Assembly (NCBI RefSeq): GCF_021261325.1
Contig: NZ_JAJSBI010000024.1
Location: 112,387 to 176,386, forward strand
Source: Streptomyces guryensis
GTDB taxonomy: Bacteria; Actinomycetota; Actinomycetes; Streptomycetales; Streptomycetaceae
Length of the DNA: 64,000 bases
Direction: 5' to 3'
Shown in pieces: positions 15,714 through 25,693 of the stretch; positions within the stretch are counted from its first letter, which is position 1, and each line of letters begins with the position of its first letter. A program made the translations under genes and the position numbers. Under the pieces are notes generated by a model. It was not told the origin of the DNA. It did not search any database and saw only the letters and a list, made by a program, of their open reading frames with translations.

Positions 15714-17504
15714 TCAGTGGCGGACGCTGCTGGCGTCGGCCGTCGGCGGGTCAACAGCGAGGTGGCGGCGCTGCCAGGGGTAGGTGGGCAGCTCCACGAC
15801 TCTGCGCGGCAGCGACTGGTACGGGCTCGGGGTGCTGTCGTCCCCGCCCTCCGTCACCGTCACCACGCCGATTTCGGCGCCGTCGGCGAGTGCGCGCAGT
15901 GCGGTGAGCGCCGTCGATCGGTCGGCGGCGGCGACCAGGGCCCGGTGCGGGTGGCGGGCCCGCCCCTCGGTGGCGGTGTAGGCGAAGGCCGCGTAGTCGG
16001 CGTCTTCCGTGGCGGCGAGGTGTGCGTGGTAGCGGTGGGCCAGTTCGCGCAGCGCCTGCGGGGTCTTCGCCGAGAGTTCGAACCCGCCGACGGGGACGTC
16101 CAGTTGGGGGTCCCCGGTGTTGGCATCGGGGGCGCGCAGGATCACCTGTGCGTTGGTGCCGCTGAGGCCGAAGGAGTTGACGGCCGCGTGGTCGCCGCTC
16201 GTTCCGATTTCCCAGCGCTCCAGTGCGGTGGGCATGGTGATACCGGTGCCGGAGATGTCGATGCGCGGGTTGAGGGTGCGGTAGTGCACGAGTTCTGGCA
16301 CGAGGCGGTGCTTCAGGCTCAGGATCGCCTTGATCAGACCCGCGACGCCGGCTGCGGCCTCCAGGTGGCCGAGGTTCGCCTTGGCCGAGCCGACCCATAG
16401 CTTCGCCCCCCGGGCCGGTCGCCCAAGTACTTCGGTGACGGCCTCCATCTCGATCGGGTCGCCGAGGGCGGTGCCGGTGCCGTGGGTCTCCAGCAGGCCT
16501 ATGTCGGCCGCCTCCAGCCCTGCGTCGTCGAGAGCCGCCTTGATCAGCTCGGCCTGGGCGAGCACGTTGGGCGCGCTGATGCTGGTGGAGCGGCCGTCAT
16601 GGTTGACGGCGGACCCCTGGATCACCGCGTGGATGCGATCGCCGTCCCTGACTGCGTCGTCGAGCCGCTTCAGGACGACGATCCCGCACCCTTCCGAGCG
16701 GGTGAAGCCGTTTGCGCGGGCGTCGAAGGGCTTGCACAGGCCATCGGGCGCGAGCAGGCCGGACTGGGACATCAGTCGGGTCATGTAGGGGGAGACGATG
16801 AGGTTGACCCCGCCCGCGAGGGCCACCTCGCACTCGCCCCTGGCCAGCGCCTGGCGTGCCAGGTGCACGGTGACCAGAGACGACGAGCAGGCGGTGTCCA
16901 CGGACATCGCGGGGCCGCGCAGGCCGAGGGTGTAGGAGACGCGGCCGGCCGCGAAGCACGGCATATTGCCGAGGATCCAGCTGAACTCGGGGTCTTCGTC
17001 GCGCCATTGGTCGTAGTCGTGGTTGGTGAGGCCCGCGTACAGGCCGACCTTGGCCGTCGAAAGGCGGTCCGGGGGCAGCGCGGCGTCCTCCATGGCCTCC
17101 CAGGCCACTTCGAGCAGCAGCCGGTGCTGCGGGTCGAGGCTGCGGGCCTCGTGGCTGCGGATGCCGAAGAACTCCGCGTCGAAACCCATGACGTCGTCGA
17201 GGAAGCCGCCGCGGTGCGGCAGGTCGGCCCACTGGGCCGCGAAGGGCTTCTTCCGTTCCTCGGACAGCGGGCGCACCAGGTCCCGGCCCTCGCTCAGCGC
17301 CGCCCAGTAGGCGTCGAGTCCGGTGATGCCGCCCGGCAGGCGCAGTCCGATGCCGACGACGGCGACCGGGCCGTTGCCGCGCTGCGCCGCGAGTTCCGCC
17401 TTCAGGCGCTTTATCGTCTCCATTGCCCGGGTCAGAGGTGTGGTCCCCTTCGCCGGTGCGGGTCCGAGCGAGGCGGACCCGCCGACCATGTCCTGCATGC
17501 TCAC
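15714..17504 (-). CDS. Type I PKS ketosynthase protein lacking its AT (KS plus linkers only)
   Basis: A 596-residue PKS fragment that appears functional. A short coiled docking-like helix (LTRAMETIKRLKAELAAQ) leads into a complete KS with VDTACSSS (Cys about 206), ETHGTGTALGDP (His about 341) and GSAKANLGHLE (His about 380). After the KS comes the usual KS-AT linker, then no AT, but a conserved post-AT linker (LPRRVVELPTYPWQRRH) close to the C-terminus. No reductive domain or ACP follows. It thus looks like a module whose AT was cut out, to be served by the discrete AT at 23796-24650. GTG 17504 overlaps the stop of the large PKS by 4 bp; ATG 17498 is also possible. Confidence 0.88.
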   Translation of the reverse strand: MSMQDMVGGSASLGPAPAKGTTPLTRAMETIKRLKAELAAQRGNGPVAVVGIGLRLPGGITGLDAYWAALSEGRDLVRPLSEERKKPFAAQWADLPHRGGFLDDVMGFDAEFFGIRSHEARSLDPQHRLLLEVAWEAMEDAALPPDRLSTAKVGLYAGLTNHDYDQWRDEDPEFSWILGNMPCFAAGRVSYTLGLRGPAMSVDTACSSSLVTVHLARQALARGECEVALAGGVNLIVSPYMTRLMSQSGLLAPDGLCKPFDARANGFTRSEGCGIVVLKRLDDAVRDGDRIHAVIQGSAVNHDGRSTSISAPNVLAQAELIKAALDDAGLEAADIGLLETHGTGTALGDPIEMEAVTEVLGRPARGAKLWVGSAKANLGHLEAAAGVAGLIKAILSLKHRLVPELVHYRTLNPRIDISGTGITMPTALERWEIGTSGDHAAVNSFGLSGTNAQVILRAPDANTGDPQLDVPVGGFELSAKTPQALRELAHRYHAHLAATEDADYAAFAYTATEGRARHPHRALVAAADRSTALTALRALADGAEIGVVTVTEGGDDSTPSPYQSLPRRVVELPTYPWQRRHLAVDPPTADASSVRH

Positions 17505-20500
17505 TCCGTTCCCGTTGCGGCGAGCTCCGCGGCCTGCGCGAGACGCTCGGACAGTGCCACCGAGAGGGCCCGTACGTTTCCGTAGGTCCACAGCAGGGTC
17601 GGCGACAACTTCAGTGCGAACACGCCTTCCAGGCGGTTGCGGAACTCAAGACTGAGCAGGGAGTCGAGTCCCAGTTCCTTGAACGGTGCCTCGCGCTCCA
17701 CGGCCGCGGTCTCCAGGCGCAGCACGCGGCCCGCGAGCTCGCGCACCTGTGCCTCGATCAGTGGCAGACGCTCCCCGTCGGGGACAGCGAGCAGCTCCAC
17801 GAGGAACTGACCCGCGCCGGCTGTGCGCCGTGTGGCGCCCGGCCCTTCGGCGAGCAGGGTGCTCCAGCTCGCCTTCGAAGCCGTGTCCGGGTAGGAGTCG
17901 AGCCACTGGCGTACATCGAGTCGTACGTACGACACCACCTGGTGACCTGTGTCCAGGTACTGGACGAGGGCGGGCCATGCCTCGTCGGTGGTGAGGCCGC
18001 CCATGCCGCGCTCCGCGAGCCGCGAGCCTCGCGCGTCCTCGCGGGCGGCCAGGCCCACATCGGAGAACGGCCCCCACTGCACGCTCAGGGCCGGCAGGCC
18101 ACGACGCCTGCGCTGTGCCGCCAGGGCGTCGAGGTAGGCGTTGCCCGCGCTGTACGCGGCCTGGCCGGCGAGACCGACCAGCGAGGCCACCGAGGAGAAC
18201 AGCACGAAGAAATCCAGCGGATCCTGTGCGGTCGCGGCGTCGAGGTGGCGGGCGCCGTCGACCTTGGGGGCAAGGACGCGTGCGAGCTGTCCTGCTTCGA
18301 GGGTGCGGACTGTCGCGTCGTCGAGGAGCCCGGCCGCGTGCACGACGCCGCGCAGCGCGGGCAGTTCGGCTCGTATCTGCGCAAGGGTCCGGTGCACGGC
18401 CTCGGCGTCGGTGACGTCGACGCGATGCGTGTCGACGCGGACTCCGTTTTCGCGGAGGTCCTCGATGCGCGCCAGGGCTTCGGCGTCGGGCGCCGAACGT
18501 CCCAGCAGGACCAGTGCCCCGGCGCCCCGGTCGGCCATGAACTCGGCGAGGGACAGGCCCAGGCCGCCGAGACCGCCGGTGATCAGATAGGTCGCGTCGG
18601 CCCGCAGGCGGCCCTGCCGCATCGGCTGCGGCGCCACCGCCACGGGGACGTCCGGGTCCACGGCGAGGACGAACTTGCCGATGTGGCTGCCCTGCGACAT
18701 GGCCCGCATCGCCTCCGCGGCCTGCGCCATCGGGTAGCGCACGACGGGCAGCGGGGTGACGTCGCCGGCCGACACGACGCTCCAGACGTCCCGCAGGAGA
18801 CGGGCGAAGCGTTCGGGCCGGCGGTCCATCATCGCGGCGATGTCGACGGAGGCGAGGCTGATGCCCTTCTTGAAGGCGGCCAGGCTGACGCGGTGTTCGG
18901 AGTAGATGTCACGCTTGCCCACCTCGACGAAGCGGCCGCCTTCGGCCAGCAGGTCGAGTCCGAGCGGGATCGCCGCTCCTGCAAGGGAGTTGAGGAGGAC
19001 GTCGACGCCCTTGCCGTCCGTCGCGGCGCGCACCTCCTGGGCCCAGTCGAGTCGGCGTGAGTCGAAGACATGGCGGATGCCCAGCTCCTTCAGGTGGGCA
19101 CGCTTGTCCGCGGTGCCCGCCGTCGCGATGACCTCGGCGCCGGCCAGTCGGGCGATCTGCACGGCGGCGAGGCCGAGGCCGCCGGCCGCGGAGTGGATCA
19201 GCACGGTCTCGCCCGCCTGCAGCCGGGCCACGTCCTGCAACGCGTACCAGGCCGTCGCCATGGCGATGGGCAGACTGACTGCTTCCTCGTCGCTCCAGTT
19301 GGACGGCACCGGCTGCACGTGGTCGGCCCGCACGGTGATGTGCGAGGCGTGCGCGGGAAGGGCGCAGGTGATCACGCGTCGCCCCACCGTGAGGTCGGTG
19401 ACTCCCTCGCCGACGCGGGTGACGACGCCGGCGCACTCGATGCCGAGCAGGTCCGCTCCGCGCGGGTCCGGGAAGGTGCCAAGGGCCTTCATGACGTCGA
19501 GGAAGTTCAGCGCGGAGGCCGTCACTTCGATCTCCAACTCCCCGGCGGCGGGCGCGCGCCGGACCAGCGGCCGGAACATCAGCCCCTCCCACACTCCGGG
19601 GCGCTCCGGGGCCAGGTGGTAGGCCGGGTCGGGGCGCGTCCACGCGGGCAGGACGGGGGACGGCTCGGGCTCGCCGTGCGTGAGGCGGCCTGCGAAGCGG
19701 CGGCCGGCGCGCAGCGCGACCTGGTCCTCCGCATCGTCCGCGGTGAGCAGTTCGGCGACGCAGTCCTGCTGCCAGCCGGGGTCGGTGCGTACCACGTCGA
19801 GCAGCAGGGAGCGCAGCTCGGGATGCTCCTGGCGCAGCACCCTGCCGAAGCCCCAGTACAGTGCGGCGCCCGCGTCGATCGCGGCGGCGTCCGTCACCGG
19901 CTGGGCGCCCGACGTCACCACGACGAGCCGCGGCGGCACCGGCCGGGCGGCGCACACCCGGACCAGTTCGGTGAGCGCGAGCAGGCCACGGCGCTGTGCG
20001 GCGAGGTCGTCGCCGGGCGCGAGGAATGCGACGCCCGCCAGCTCGCCGGCACCACGCAGTCGCGCGTACGGCTCGCCGCCGGTCTCCTCGCTGTCGATCA
20101 GCAGTGGCTCGGGGGCGCCTGCGGCGATCAGTGCCCCGCTCAGCTCGGGCGCCGCGTCGTCGGCTGCGCCCAGGACGACCGCCCAGGTGCCGGGCGAGGG
20201 ATCCATCGCGCCCCATGGCTGCTCGACGAAGTCGAGACCGTAGGTGTGCGCGCCGATCTCGTCGGGGCCGCCGGCGGTGACGGCGAGTGCCTCCATCACC
20301 AGGCCCTTCATGGTCAGCAGGGGGCGGCGCGCGCTGTCGTACAGGTGGAGGTCGACTTCGCCGTCCTCGCGCAACAGCGCGTGTGACCACACCTCGGTGA
20401 CTGGTTCGGCGGGCTCCTGGAGCAGCTCGACCCGGCGCACCGACCTGGGTACCACGGTGCTGTCCTGCGGGTACAGGGCGAGGGAGACCTGCAGGGCCGC

Positions 20501-23500
20501 GTCCCACAGAGCGGGGTGCAGGCCGTGCGAGCGGGCGGCGGCGCGGCACCGCTCCGGCAGCAGCACGTCGCCCAGTGCCTCGCGCCCGTCGACGCGCAGC
20601 GAGCGCAGTCCTTGGAACGCCGGGCCGTAGCGGAGGCCGCGTGCGGCCTGGGCGGCGTAGAATTCCTCGACACCGACCGGTTGCCCGCCGGCCAGCCGCT
20701 CGGGGAAGTCGGGGGCGTGGTGCCCGGCAGCGGGCGGCGCGGTGTAGAACACGCGCGACCTCGCGTGGGTCGCCCAGCTCGTCGCGCCCTCGGCGAGCGA
20801 CAGCAGGGTGTACGTGCCGCCGTCCTTGACGTCCTCCTGCCAGCGCACGGAGAGCCGGTGCGGCTCGTCGCCGAGGGTGAGGTCCTGGCGGAAGTCCACG
20901 TCGGACAGGACGCGTGGCGTCGCCCCTGTACGGGCGCGGGCCGTGTCGAAGGCGAGCGCCGTCATCGCCGTGGCGGGCAGCACCACCGCCTCGTACACCT
21001 GGTGGTCCTTGAGCCAGGGCGTGTCGTCGCGGCCCAGCTCCCAGCCGCCTTCCCAGCTGTCCTGCTCGGCCACCGACGGCGTGAGGGTGAAAGCCATCTC
21101 GCCGTTCGGGGTGCCGCGTCGGCGGCCCTGCTCCACCCAGTACGGGCGCCGCTGCCAGGGGTAGCCCGGCACTGGTTCCCAGGAGTGCCGGGGCAGGTTG
21201 CCGAACGGCTCGAGCCCGGCGACGTACGCCCTGGACAGTGCCGTCCTGAGGTCGTGGACGGTGCCGTTGTGGCGGCGCAGGGTGGGCAGCACGCGCGCGG
21301 GGTCGCCCTGCGACTGCGCGAGCTCCTCCACGGCGGGGACCAGGACGGGGTGGCCGGAGACCTCGATGACATGGGTGACCCCGTCGGCGAAGAGCGCCTG
21401 CATGGCGTCCGCGAACACCACGGGCTGCCGCAGGTTGTCCACCCAGTAGGAGGCGTTCATCTCGGGCCCCTCCAGGACGGCGGCCCGCACCGTGGACATC
21501 AGCGGGACGGAGCCGGCCCGCGGCTCGACCGTGCCGAGGGCGGCGAGGAGGTCGTCCTCCAGCTCGTCCATCTGCGGGCTGTGCGAGGCGTAGTCGACGT
21601 TGACGAGACGGCAGTAGACGTCGTCCGCCTCGAGGAGTTCCTTCAGAACGAGGACGGACTCCTTCTCGCCCGACAGGACGCAGGAACGCGGGCCGTTGTT
21701 GACGGCCAGGGAGACCGACTCCTCGAAGCCCTCCAGGGCCGCCCTCGCACCCTGGACGTCCAGGTCGACCGCGAGCATCAGACCCCGGCCGGAGGTACGG
21801 CGGGCCAGTGCGCTGCGCCTCGCCACGATCATCGCGGCGTCCGGGTAGGAGAGGATGCCGGCCACCGTGGCGGCGCCGACCTCGCCCTGGCTGTGGCCGA
21901 CGACCACATCGGGCTCCACGCCCGAGGCCCGCCACACCTCGGCGAGGCCCACGGACACCGCCCACAGCGTCGGCTGGAGCATGTCGACGCGGTCGAGCCA
22001 GGTGTCACCCGCCTCGCCGGAGACGATGCCGATCAGGTCCCAGTCGACGTAGGGGGCGAGCGCGTCGGCGCAGCGGTTGACGGTCGCGGCGAACACCGCG
22101 TCCCGGGCGAACAGCTCGCGCGCCATGCCCGCCCACTGCGTGCCCTGGCCGGGGAAGACGAAGGCCGTGCGACCGGCCTTGCGGGCGCGCCCGGTGACCA
22201 GGCCGGGTATCTCCTCCTCGGGCTGCTCGGCGAAGCGGGCGAGAAGTTCGGCGGCCTGCTGCGCGTCGTCGGCGACGAGCGCGACCCGGTCGGCGAAGTG
22301 GTCGCGCCGCCGGGCGAGCGTGCCCGCGACCCCGTGCGGGTCGCCCGCGCCGGGGAGCGCCGCCCCCACCTCGCGGGCCCGCTGGGTCAGGGCCTGCCGT
22401 CCCTGCGCGGACAGGAACACGCTCAGCGTGTCCCGCTGCGCGGGCTCCTCGGCGGTCGTCTGCAGGGCGGGCGGCGTCCGCAGGATGACATGGGCGTTGG
22501 TGCCGCCCCACCCGAAGGAGCTGACGCCCATGTAGTACTCGGTGTCCTGCGGCAGCGGCAGCGGCTCTCGTACGACGGTGACGTTGAGGTCCTCGAAGTC
22601 GATCGCCGGGTTGAGGGTCTCGGAGTGCAGGCTCGGCGGCACCACCCCGTGCTTCATCGACAGCAGCGCCTTGACGACCCCTGCGAGTCCCGCGGTGGCC
22701 TCCAGGTGGCCGACGTTCGACTTGACCGACCCGATCGGCAGGGGGCCGCTGCCGGGCCGGCGGGCCCGGCCGAGGACACGGCCGATGGCGGAGGCCTCGA
22801 CCGGGTCCCCGCGGCCCGTGCCGGTGCCGTGCGCCTCGATGTAGGCGATCTCGTCGACGGGCACGGCCGCGCTCGCGTAGCCCTGCCGCAGCAGGTCCTC
22901 CTGGCCGGCCGGGTCCGGGGTCACCAGGCTCTCGCCGCCGCCGTCGTTGTTCACCACGGAGTGCGCGATGACGCCGTGGATGCGGTCGCCGTCCCGCAGC
23001 GCACGCTCCAGCGTCTTCACACAGAGGGCAGCGATGCCCTCGCCGCGCACATATCCGTCGGCCGACACGGAGAACGCCTGGCAGCGCCCGATGTCGGACA
23101 GACCGCCGAAGTGGGTCAGCCCCACGGTGAGGTCGGGGGTGAGCATCAGGTTGGTGCCGCCGACGATCGCCGCGTCGATCTCGCCCGCCAACAGGGCTTG
23201 CGCCGCGAGGTGCAGGGCCACCAGGGACGCCGAGCAGCCCGTCTCGACGGTGAGGCTGGGGCCGCGCAGGCCCAGGAAGTAGGAGAGGCGGGTGGCGATC
23301 ATGTCGTTGGCGTTGCCGAAGGCGCTGTGCTGCGTGGCCGGGGCTCCGCGGTCCTTGCGCAGCACTTCGTAGTCGTGCCAGAGCGCGCCGACGTACACCC
23401 CGGTGCGGGAGCCGGCGAGGTCCGCGGCCCGGATGCCCGCGTCCTCCAGGGCACGCCAGCCGATCTCCAGCATCAGCCGCTGCTGGGGGTCGATGCTCGC

Positions 23501-23749
23501 GGCCTCGCGCGGGGAGATGCCGAAGAAGGTGGGATCGAAGTCCTGTACCCCGTCGATGAATCCGCCCACGGACTGCACGGGCAGCTCGGGGTCGAGTGGC
23601 ACGGAGGTGTCCCACCGGTCCTCGGGCACGGGCCGGATGGCGTCGCCGCGCTCCATGAGGAGCTTCCAGAAACTGTCCAGGTCGGGGGCGGAAGGAAAGC
23701 GTCCCGCCATGCCGACCACGGCGAGAGGCAGGTGTGGTGCGTCGGTCAC
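17501..23749 (-). CDS. Fully reducing iterative type I PKS (mycocerosic-acid-synthase-like), KS-AT-DH-ER-KR-ACP
   Basis: A 2082-residue single-module PKS. KS about 8-430: C172 in ETGCSAS (not the usual TACSSS), H307, H348. AT about 530-830: GHSQGE with Ser620, and YASH at 720-723, the signature of methylmalonyl-CoA selectivity. DH about 880-1150: H916 in HQVYEAVVLP (the usual Gly is Glu) and D1083 in HPALWDAALQ. ER about 1390-1690: HSAAGGLGLAA. KR about 1715-1900: GGLGGLG, LDD at 1809-1811 (B-type), Ser1853, Tyr1866. ACP: Ser2030 in LGLDSL. Domain order and ER style resemble mycocerosic acid synthase, which builds methyl-branched fatty acids iteratively. GTG 23749 has GGGAG upstream. It probably makes the branched acyl chain of the block II product. 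Confidence 0.93.
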   Translation of the reverse strand: MTDAPHLPLAVVGMAGRFPSAPDLDSFWKLLMERGDAIRPVPEDRWDTSVPLDPELPVQSVGGFIDGVQDFDPTFFGISPREAASIDPQQRLMLEIGWRALEDAGIRAADLAGSRTGVYVGALWHDYEVLRKDRGAPATQHSAFGNANDMIATRLSYFLGLRGPSLTVETGCSASLVALHLAAQALLAGEIDAAIVGGTNLMLTPDLTVGLTHFGGLSDIGRCQAFSVSADGYVRGEGIAALCVKTLERALRDGDRIHGVIAHSVVNNDGGGESLVTPDPAGQEDLLRQGYASAAVPVDEIAYIEAHGTGTGRGDPVEASAIGRVLGRARRPGSGPLPIGSVKSNVGHLEATAGLAGVVKALLSMKHGVVPPSLHSETLNPAIDFEDLNVTVVREPLPLPQDTEYYMGVSSFGWGGTNAHVILRTPPALQTTAEEPAQRDTLSVFLSAQGRQALTQRAREVGAALPGAGDPHGVAGTLARRRDHFADRVALVADDAQQAAELLARFAEQPEEEIPGLVTGRARKAGRTAFVFPGQGTQWAGMARELFARDAVFAATVNRCADALAPYVDWDLIGIVSGEAGDTWLDRVDMLQPTLWAVSVGLAEVWRASGVEPDVVVGHSQGEVGAATVAGILSYPDAAMIVARRSALARRTSGRGLMLAVDLDVQGARAALEGFEESVSLAVNNGPRSCVLSGEKESVLVLKELLEADDVYCRLVNVDYASHSPQMDELEDDLLAALGTVEPRAGSVPLMSTVRAAVLEGPEMNASYWVDNLRQPVVFADAMQALFADGVTHVIEVSGHPVLVPAVEELAQSQGDPARVLPTLRRHNGTVHDLRTALSRAYVAGLEPFGNLPRHSWEPVPGYPWQRRPYWVEQGRRRGTPNGEMAFTLTPSVAEQDSWEGGWELGRDDTPWLKDHQVYEAVVLPATAMTALAFDTARARTGATPRVLSDVDFRQDLTLGDEPHRLSVRWQEDVKDGGTYTLLSLAEGATSWATHARSRVFYTAPPAAGHHAPDFPERLAGGQPVGVEEFYAAQAARGLRYGPAFQGLRSLRVDGREALGDVLLPERCRAAARSHGLHPALWDAALQVSLALYPQDSTVVPRSVRRVELLQEPAEPVTEVWSHALLREDGEVDLHLYDSARRPLLTMKGLVMEALAVTAGGPDEIGAHTYGLDFVEQPWGAMDPSPGTWAVVLGAADDAAPELSGALIAAGAPEPLLIDSEETGGEPYARLRGAGELAGVAFLAPGDDLAAQRRGLLALTELVRVCAARPVPPRLVVVTSGAQPVTDAAAIDAGAALYWGFGRVLRQEHPELRSLLLDVVRTDPGWQQDCVAELLTADDAEDQVALRAGRRFAGRLTHGEPEPSPVLPAWTRPDPAYHLAPERPGVWEGLMFRPLVRRAPAAGELEIEVTASALNFLDVMKALGTFPDPRGADLLGIECAGVVTRVGEGVTDLTVGRRVITCALPAHASHITVRADHVQPVPSNWSDEEAVSLPIAMATAWYALQDVARLQAGETVLIHSAAGGLGLAAVQIARLAGAEVIATAGTADKRAHLKELGIRHVFDSRRLDWAQEVRAATDGKGVDVLLNSLAGAAIPLGLDLLAEGGRFVEVGKRDIYSEHRVSLAAFKKGISLASVDIAAMMDRRPERFARLLRDVWSVVSAGDVTPLPVVRYPMAQAAEAMRAMSQGSHIGKFVLAVDPDVPVAVAPQPMRQGRLRADATYLITGGLGGLGLSLAEFMADRGAGALVLLGRSAPDAEALARIEDLRENGVRVDTHRVDVTDAEAVHRTLAQIRAELPALRGVVHAAGLLDDATVRTLEAGQLARVLAPKVDGARHLDAATAQDPLDFFVLFSSVASLVGLAGQAAYSAGNAYLDALAAQRRRRGLPALSVQWGPFSDVGLAAREDARGSRLAERGMGGLTTDEAWPALVQYLDTGHQVVSYVRLDVRQWLDSYPDTASKASWSTLLAEGPGATRRTAGAGQFLVELLAVPDGERLPLIEAQVRELAGRVLRLETAAVEREAPFKELGLDSLLSLEFRNRLEGVFALKLSPTLLWTYGNVRALSVALSERLAQAAELAATGTE

Positions 23750-23795
23750 GGAAGTCTCCCGTAGATCATGGGGGTTGCGGGCGGTCGTACGGCGG

Positions 23796-24650
23796 CTACA
23801 GCGGCGCCGCGACGGCCCGGCGGATGCGCTGCACCATTCCGGTCAGGGTGGTTCCGGGCCCGAGTTCGACGAACGTGAGATCGCCGTCCGCGAGGAGGCG
23901 TTCCACGCTCTCCCGCCACAGCACGGGCCGGGTGATCTGGGCGACGAGTGCGTCGGCCACCCGGCCCGGCTCGTGCGGCAGGGCCGTCGCGTTGGCCACG
24001 ACGGGGATGCGCGGGGCGGCGATTTCGATCCGGGCGAGTTCCTCGGCGAAGCCCTGCGCGGCCCGCCGCATGTACCGGGAGTGGAAGGGGCCGCTCACAT
24101 TGAGCCGCACACACCTCACGTCGGCCGCCGCGGCCACGTCGACGAGCCGGTCGACGGCCTCCTCGGGCCCGGCGAGCGCCACCTGGCCCGGCGCGTTGTG
24201 CAGCGCGACGTCGAGCTCGGTCAGTTCGCTGCGTTCCAGAAGGTCTTGGACCTCGGGCAGGTCCAGGCCGAGGAGGGCCGCCATGGTGCCCGGGGTGCCG
24301 TCGGCCATGAGCTCGCCGCGCCGCCTTACCAGGCGCAGCCCCGTGGCGAAGTCGAAGACGCCGGCCGCGAAGAGGGCAGCGTACTCCCCGACGCTGTGGC
24401 CCATCAGCACGTCGGGTTCCGGATGATCCTGCCGGTGCTGCAGGTAGGCGAGAGCCTCGACCACATAGAGGGCGGGCTGAGCGAGCCGTGTGTTCCGCAG
24501 TTCTCCCCGCGGGTCCTCGATGCAGCATCGCTCGATCGAGTAGCCGAGCTCTTCGTCGGCCTGCGCAACCAACTCCGGGTAGCGGGCGAACAGTTCACGC
24601 CCCATCCCCTTGGCCTGGGAGCCCTGTCCGGGAAAGCCGATCACCTGCAC
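23796..24650 (-). CDS. Discrete malonyl-type acyltransferase (trans-AT)
   Basis: A 284-residue free-standing AT/FabD-like protein: FPGQGSQAKGMG at the N-terminus, nucleophile elbow GHSVGEY (Ser near 94), an Arg-rich RLVRRRGELM segment, and GPFHSRYM with the FHS signature of malonyl-CoA specificity. GTG 24650 lies 5 bases after AGGAGG. In the operon it stands directly before the large PKS. It can load malonyl units on the discrete ACP (29226-29492) for the FabF-type KS and may serve the AT-less KS protein. The large PKS has its own AT of different specificity. Confidence 0.9.
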   Translation of the reverse strand: MQVIGFPGQGSQAKGMGRELFARYPELVAQADEELGYSIERCCIEDPRGELRNTRLAQPALYVVEALAYLQHRQDHPEPDVLMGHSVGEYAALFAAGVFDFATGLRLVRRRGELMADGTPGTMAALLGLDLPEVQDLLERSELTELDVALHNAPGQVALAGPEEAVDRLVDVAAAADVRCVRLNVSGPFHSRYMRRAAQGFAEELARIEIAAPRIPVVANATALPHEPGRVADALVAQITRPVLWRESVERLLADGDLTFVELGPGTTLTGMVQRIRRAVAAPL

Positions 24651-24659
24651 GACGGCCTC

Positions 24660-25655
24660 CTACTGGTCGACGGTGGAGAGCATCGGCGCGTGGAAGCGGT
24701 CGCCGGCGAAGGCGCCCTCCGGGGCCAGCTCGTCCAGTTCGGCAAGGGTCTGCGGGTCGAGAACGACGTCGGCCGCGGCCCGGTTCTCGTCCAGTTGCCC
24801 GCGGTCCATCGCGCCGGGGATCGGCACGGCGCCCTGCGCGATGACCCACGCCAGGGCCAGCTGAGCGAGGGTCAGGTCGCGGGCTCGGGCGAACTCGACC
24901 AGGCGCTCGACCAGTTGGAGGTTGCGGGTCAGCGCGTCGGGCGCGAACCGTGGCAGCACGCTCCGGATGTCGTCGCGTCCGAACTCGGCCGCCGTCAGCT
25001 TCCCGGTCAACAGCCCCCGGCTGAGCGGACCCCAGGCGACGAACCCGATACCCAGCTCCCGGCACACCGGCAGCAGGGTGCGCTGCGGCTCCCGCGTGGA
25101 CAGCGAGAACTCCGACTGGAGCGCCGCCATCGGATGGGTGGCGTGCGCCCGGCGCAGGCTGTCCTCGCCGGCCTCGGAGATGCCGAGCAGCCGCGCCTTG
25201 CCCGCCGCGGCCAGCTCGGCCATGGCGCCGATCGACTCCTCCACCGGCACCTCGGGATCCACCCGGTGCAGATAGAGGAGATCGACATGGTCGGTGCCGA
25301 GGCGCCGCAGGCTCTCGTCGACGGCCGCGCGAATACGATCGGGTGTGCCGTCGATCCGTACGCCCGTATCGGTGCGTTCAAGGCCGCACTTGGTGGCGAG
25401 CGTGACCCGTTCGCGGCCGATCCGGGCGAGCGCCTTGCCGACGATCTCCTCGCTGCGTCCGCCACCGTACATGTAGGCCGTGTCGATGAAGTCGACACCG
25501 TGCTCGACGGCCCGCTCGATGGTCGCGACGGACTCCTGCTCGTCGGACGGGCCGTAGAACTCGGCCATGCCCATGCAGCCGAGGCCGAGCGCGGAGACGT
25601 CCAACCGCTCGCTCAGGGCGACCCGGCGTACGTGGGCCGGCTGTGTGGTCGTCAT
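24660..25655 (-). CDS. Aldo/keto reductase
   Basis: A 331-residue TIM-barrel NADPH-dependent aldo/keto reductase. The catalytic tetrad can be placed: Asp and Tyr in FIDTAYMYGGG, Lys in LATKCG, His in LYLHRVD. The cofactor-binding C-terminal segment is also recognisable (IPIPGAMDRGQLDEN). Closest relatives are the YakC/AKR13-type bacterial reductases. ATG 25655 follows AGAAGG. It may reduce a ketone or aldehyde formed after the AfsA step; the substrate is not known. Confidence 0.9.
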   Translation of the reverse strand: MTTTQPAHVRRVALSERLDVSALGLGCMGMAEFYGPSDEQESVATIERAVEHGVDFIDTAYMYGGGRSEEIVGKALARIGRERVTLATKCGLERTDTGVRIDGTPDRIRAAVDESLRRLGTDHVDLLYLHRVDPEVPVEESIGAMAELAAAGKARLLGISEAGEDSLRRAHATHPMAALQSEFSLSTREPQRTLLPVCRELGIGFVAWGPLSRGLLTGKLTAAEFGRDDIRSVLPRFAPDALTRNLQLVERLVEFARARDLTLAQLALAWVIAQGAVPIPGAMDRGQLDENRAAADVVLDPQTLAELDELAPEGAFAGDRFHAPMLSTVDQ

Positions 25656-25693
25656 GGTCTGTGCCTTCTCCCTTGCGTCGTGTGTGGCGAGGG

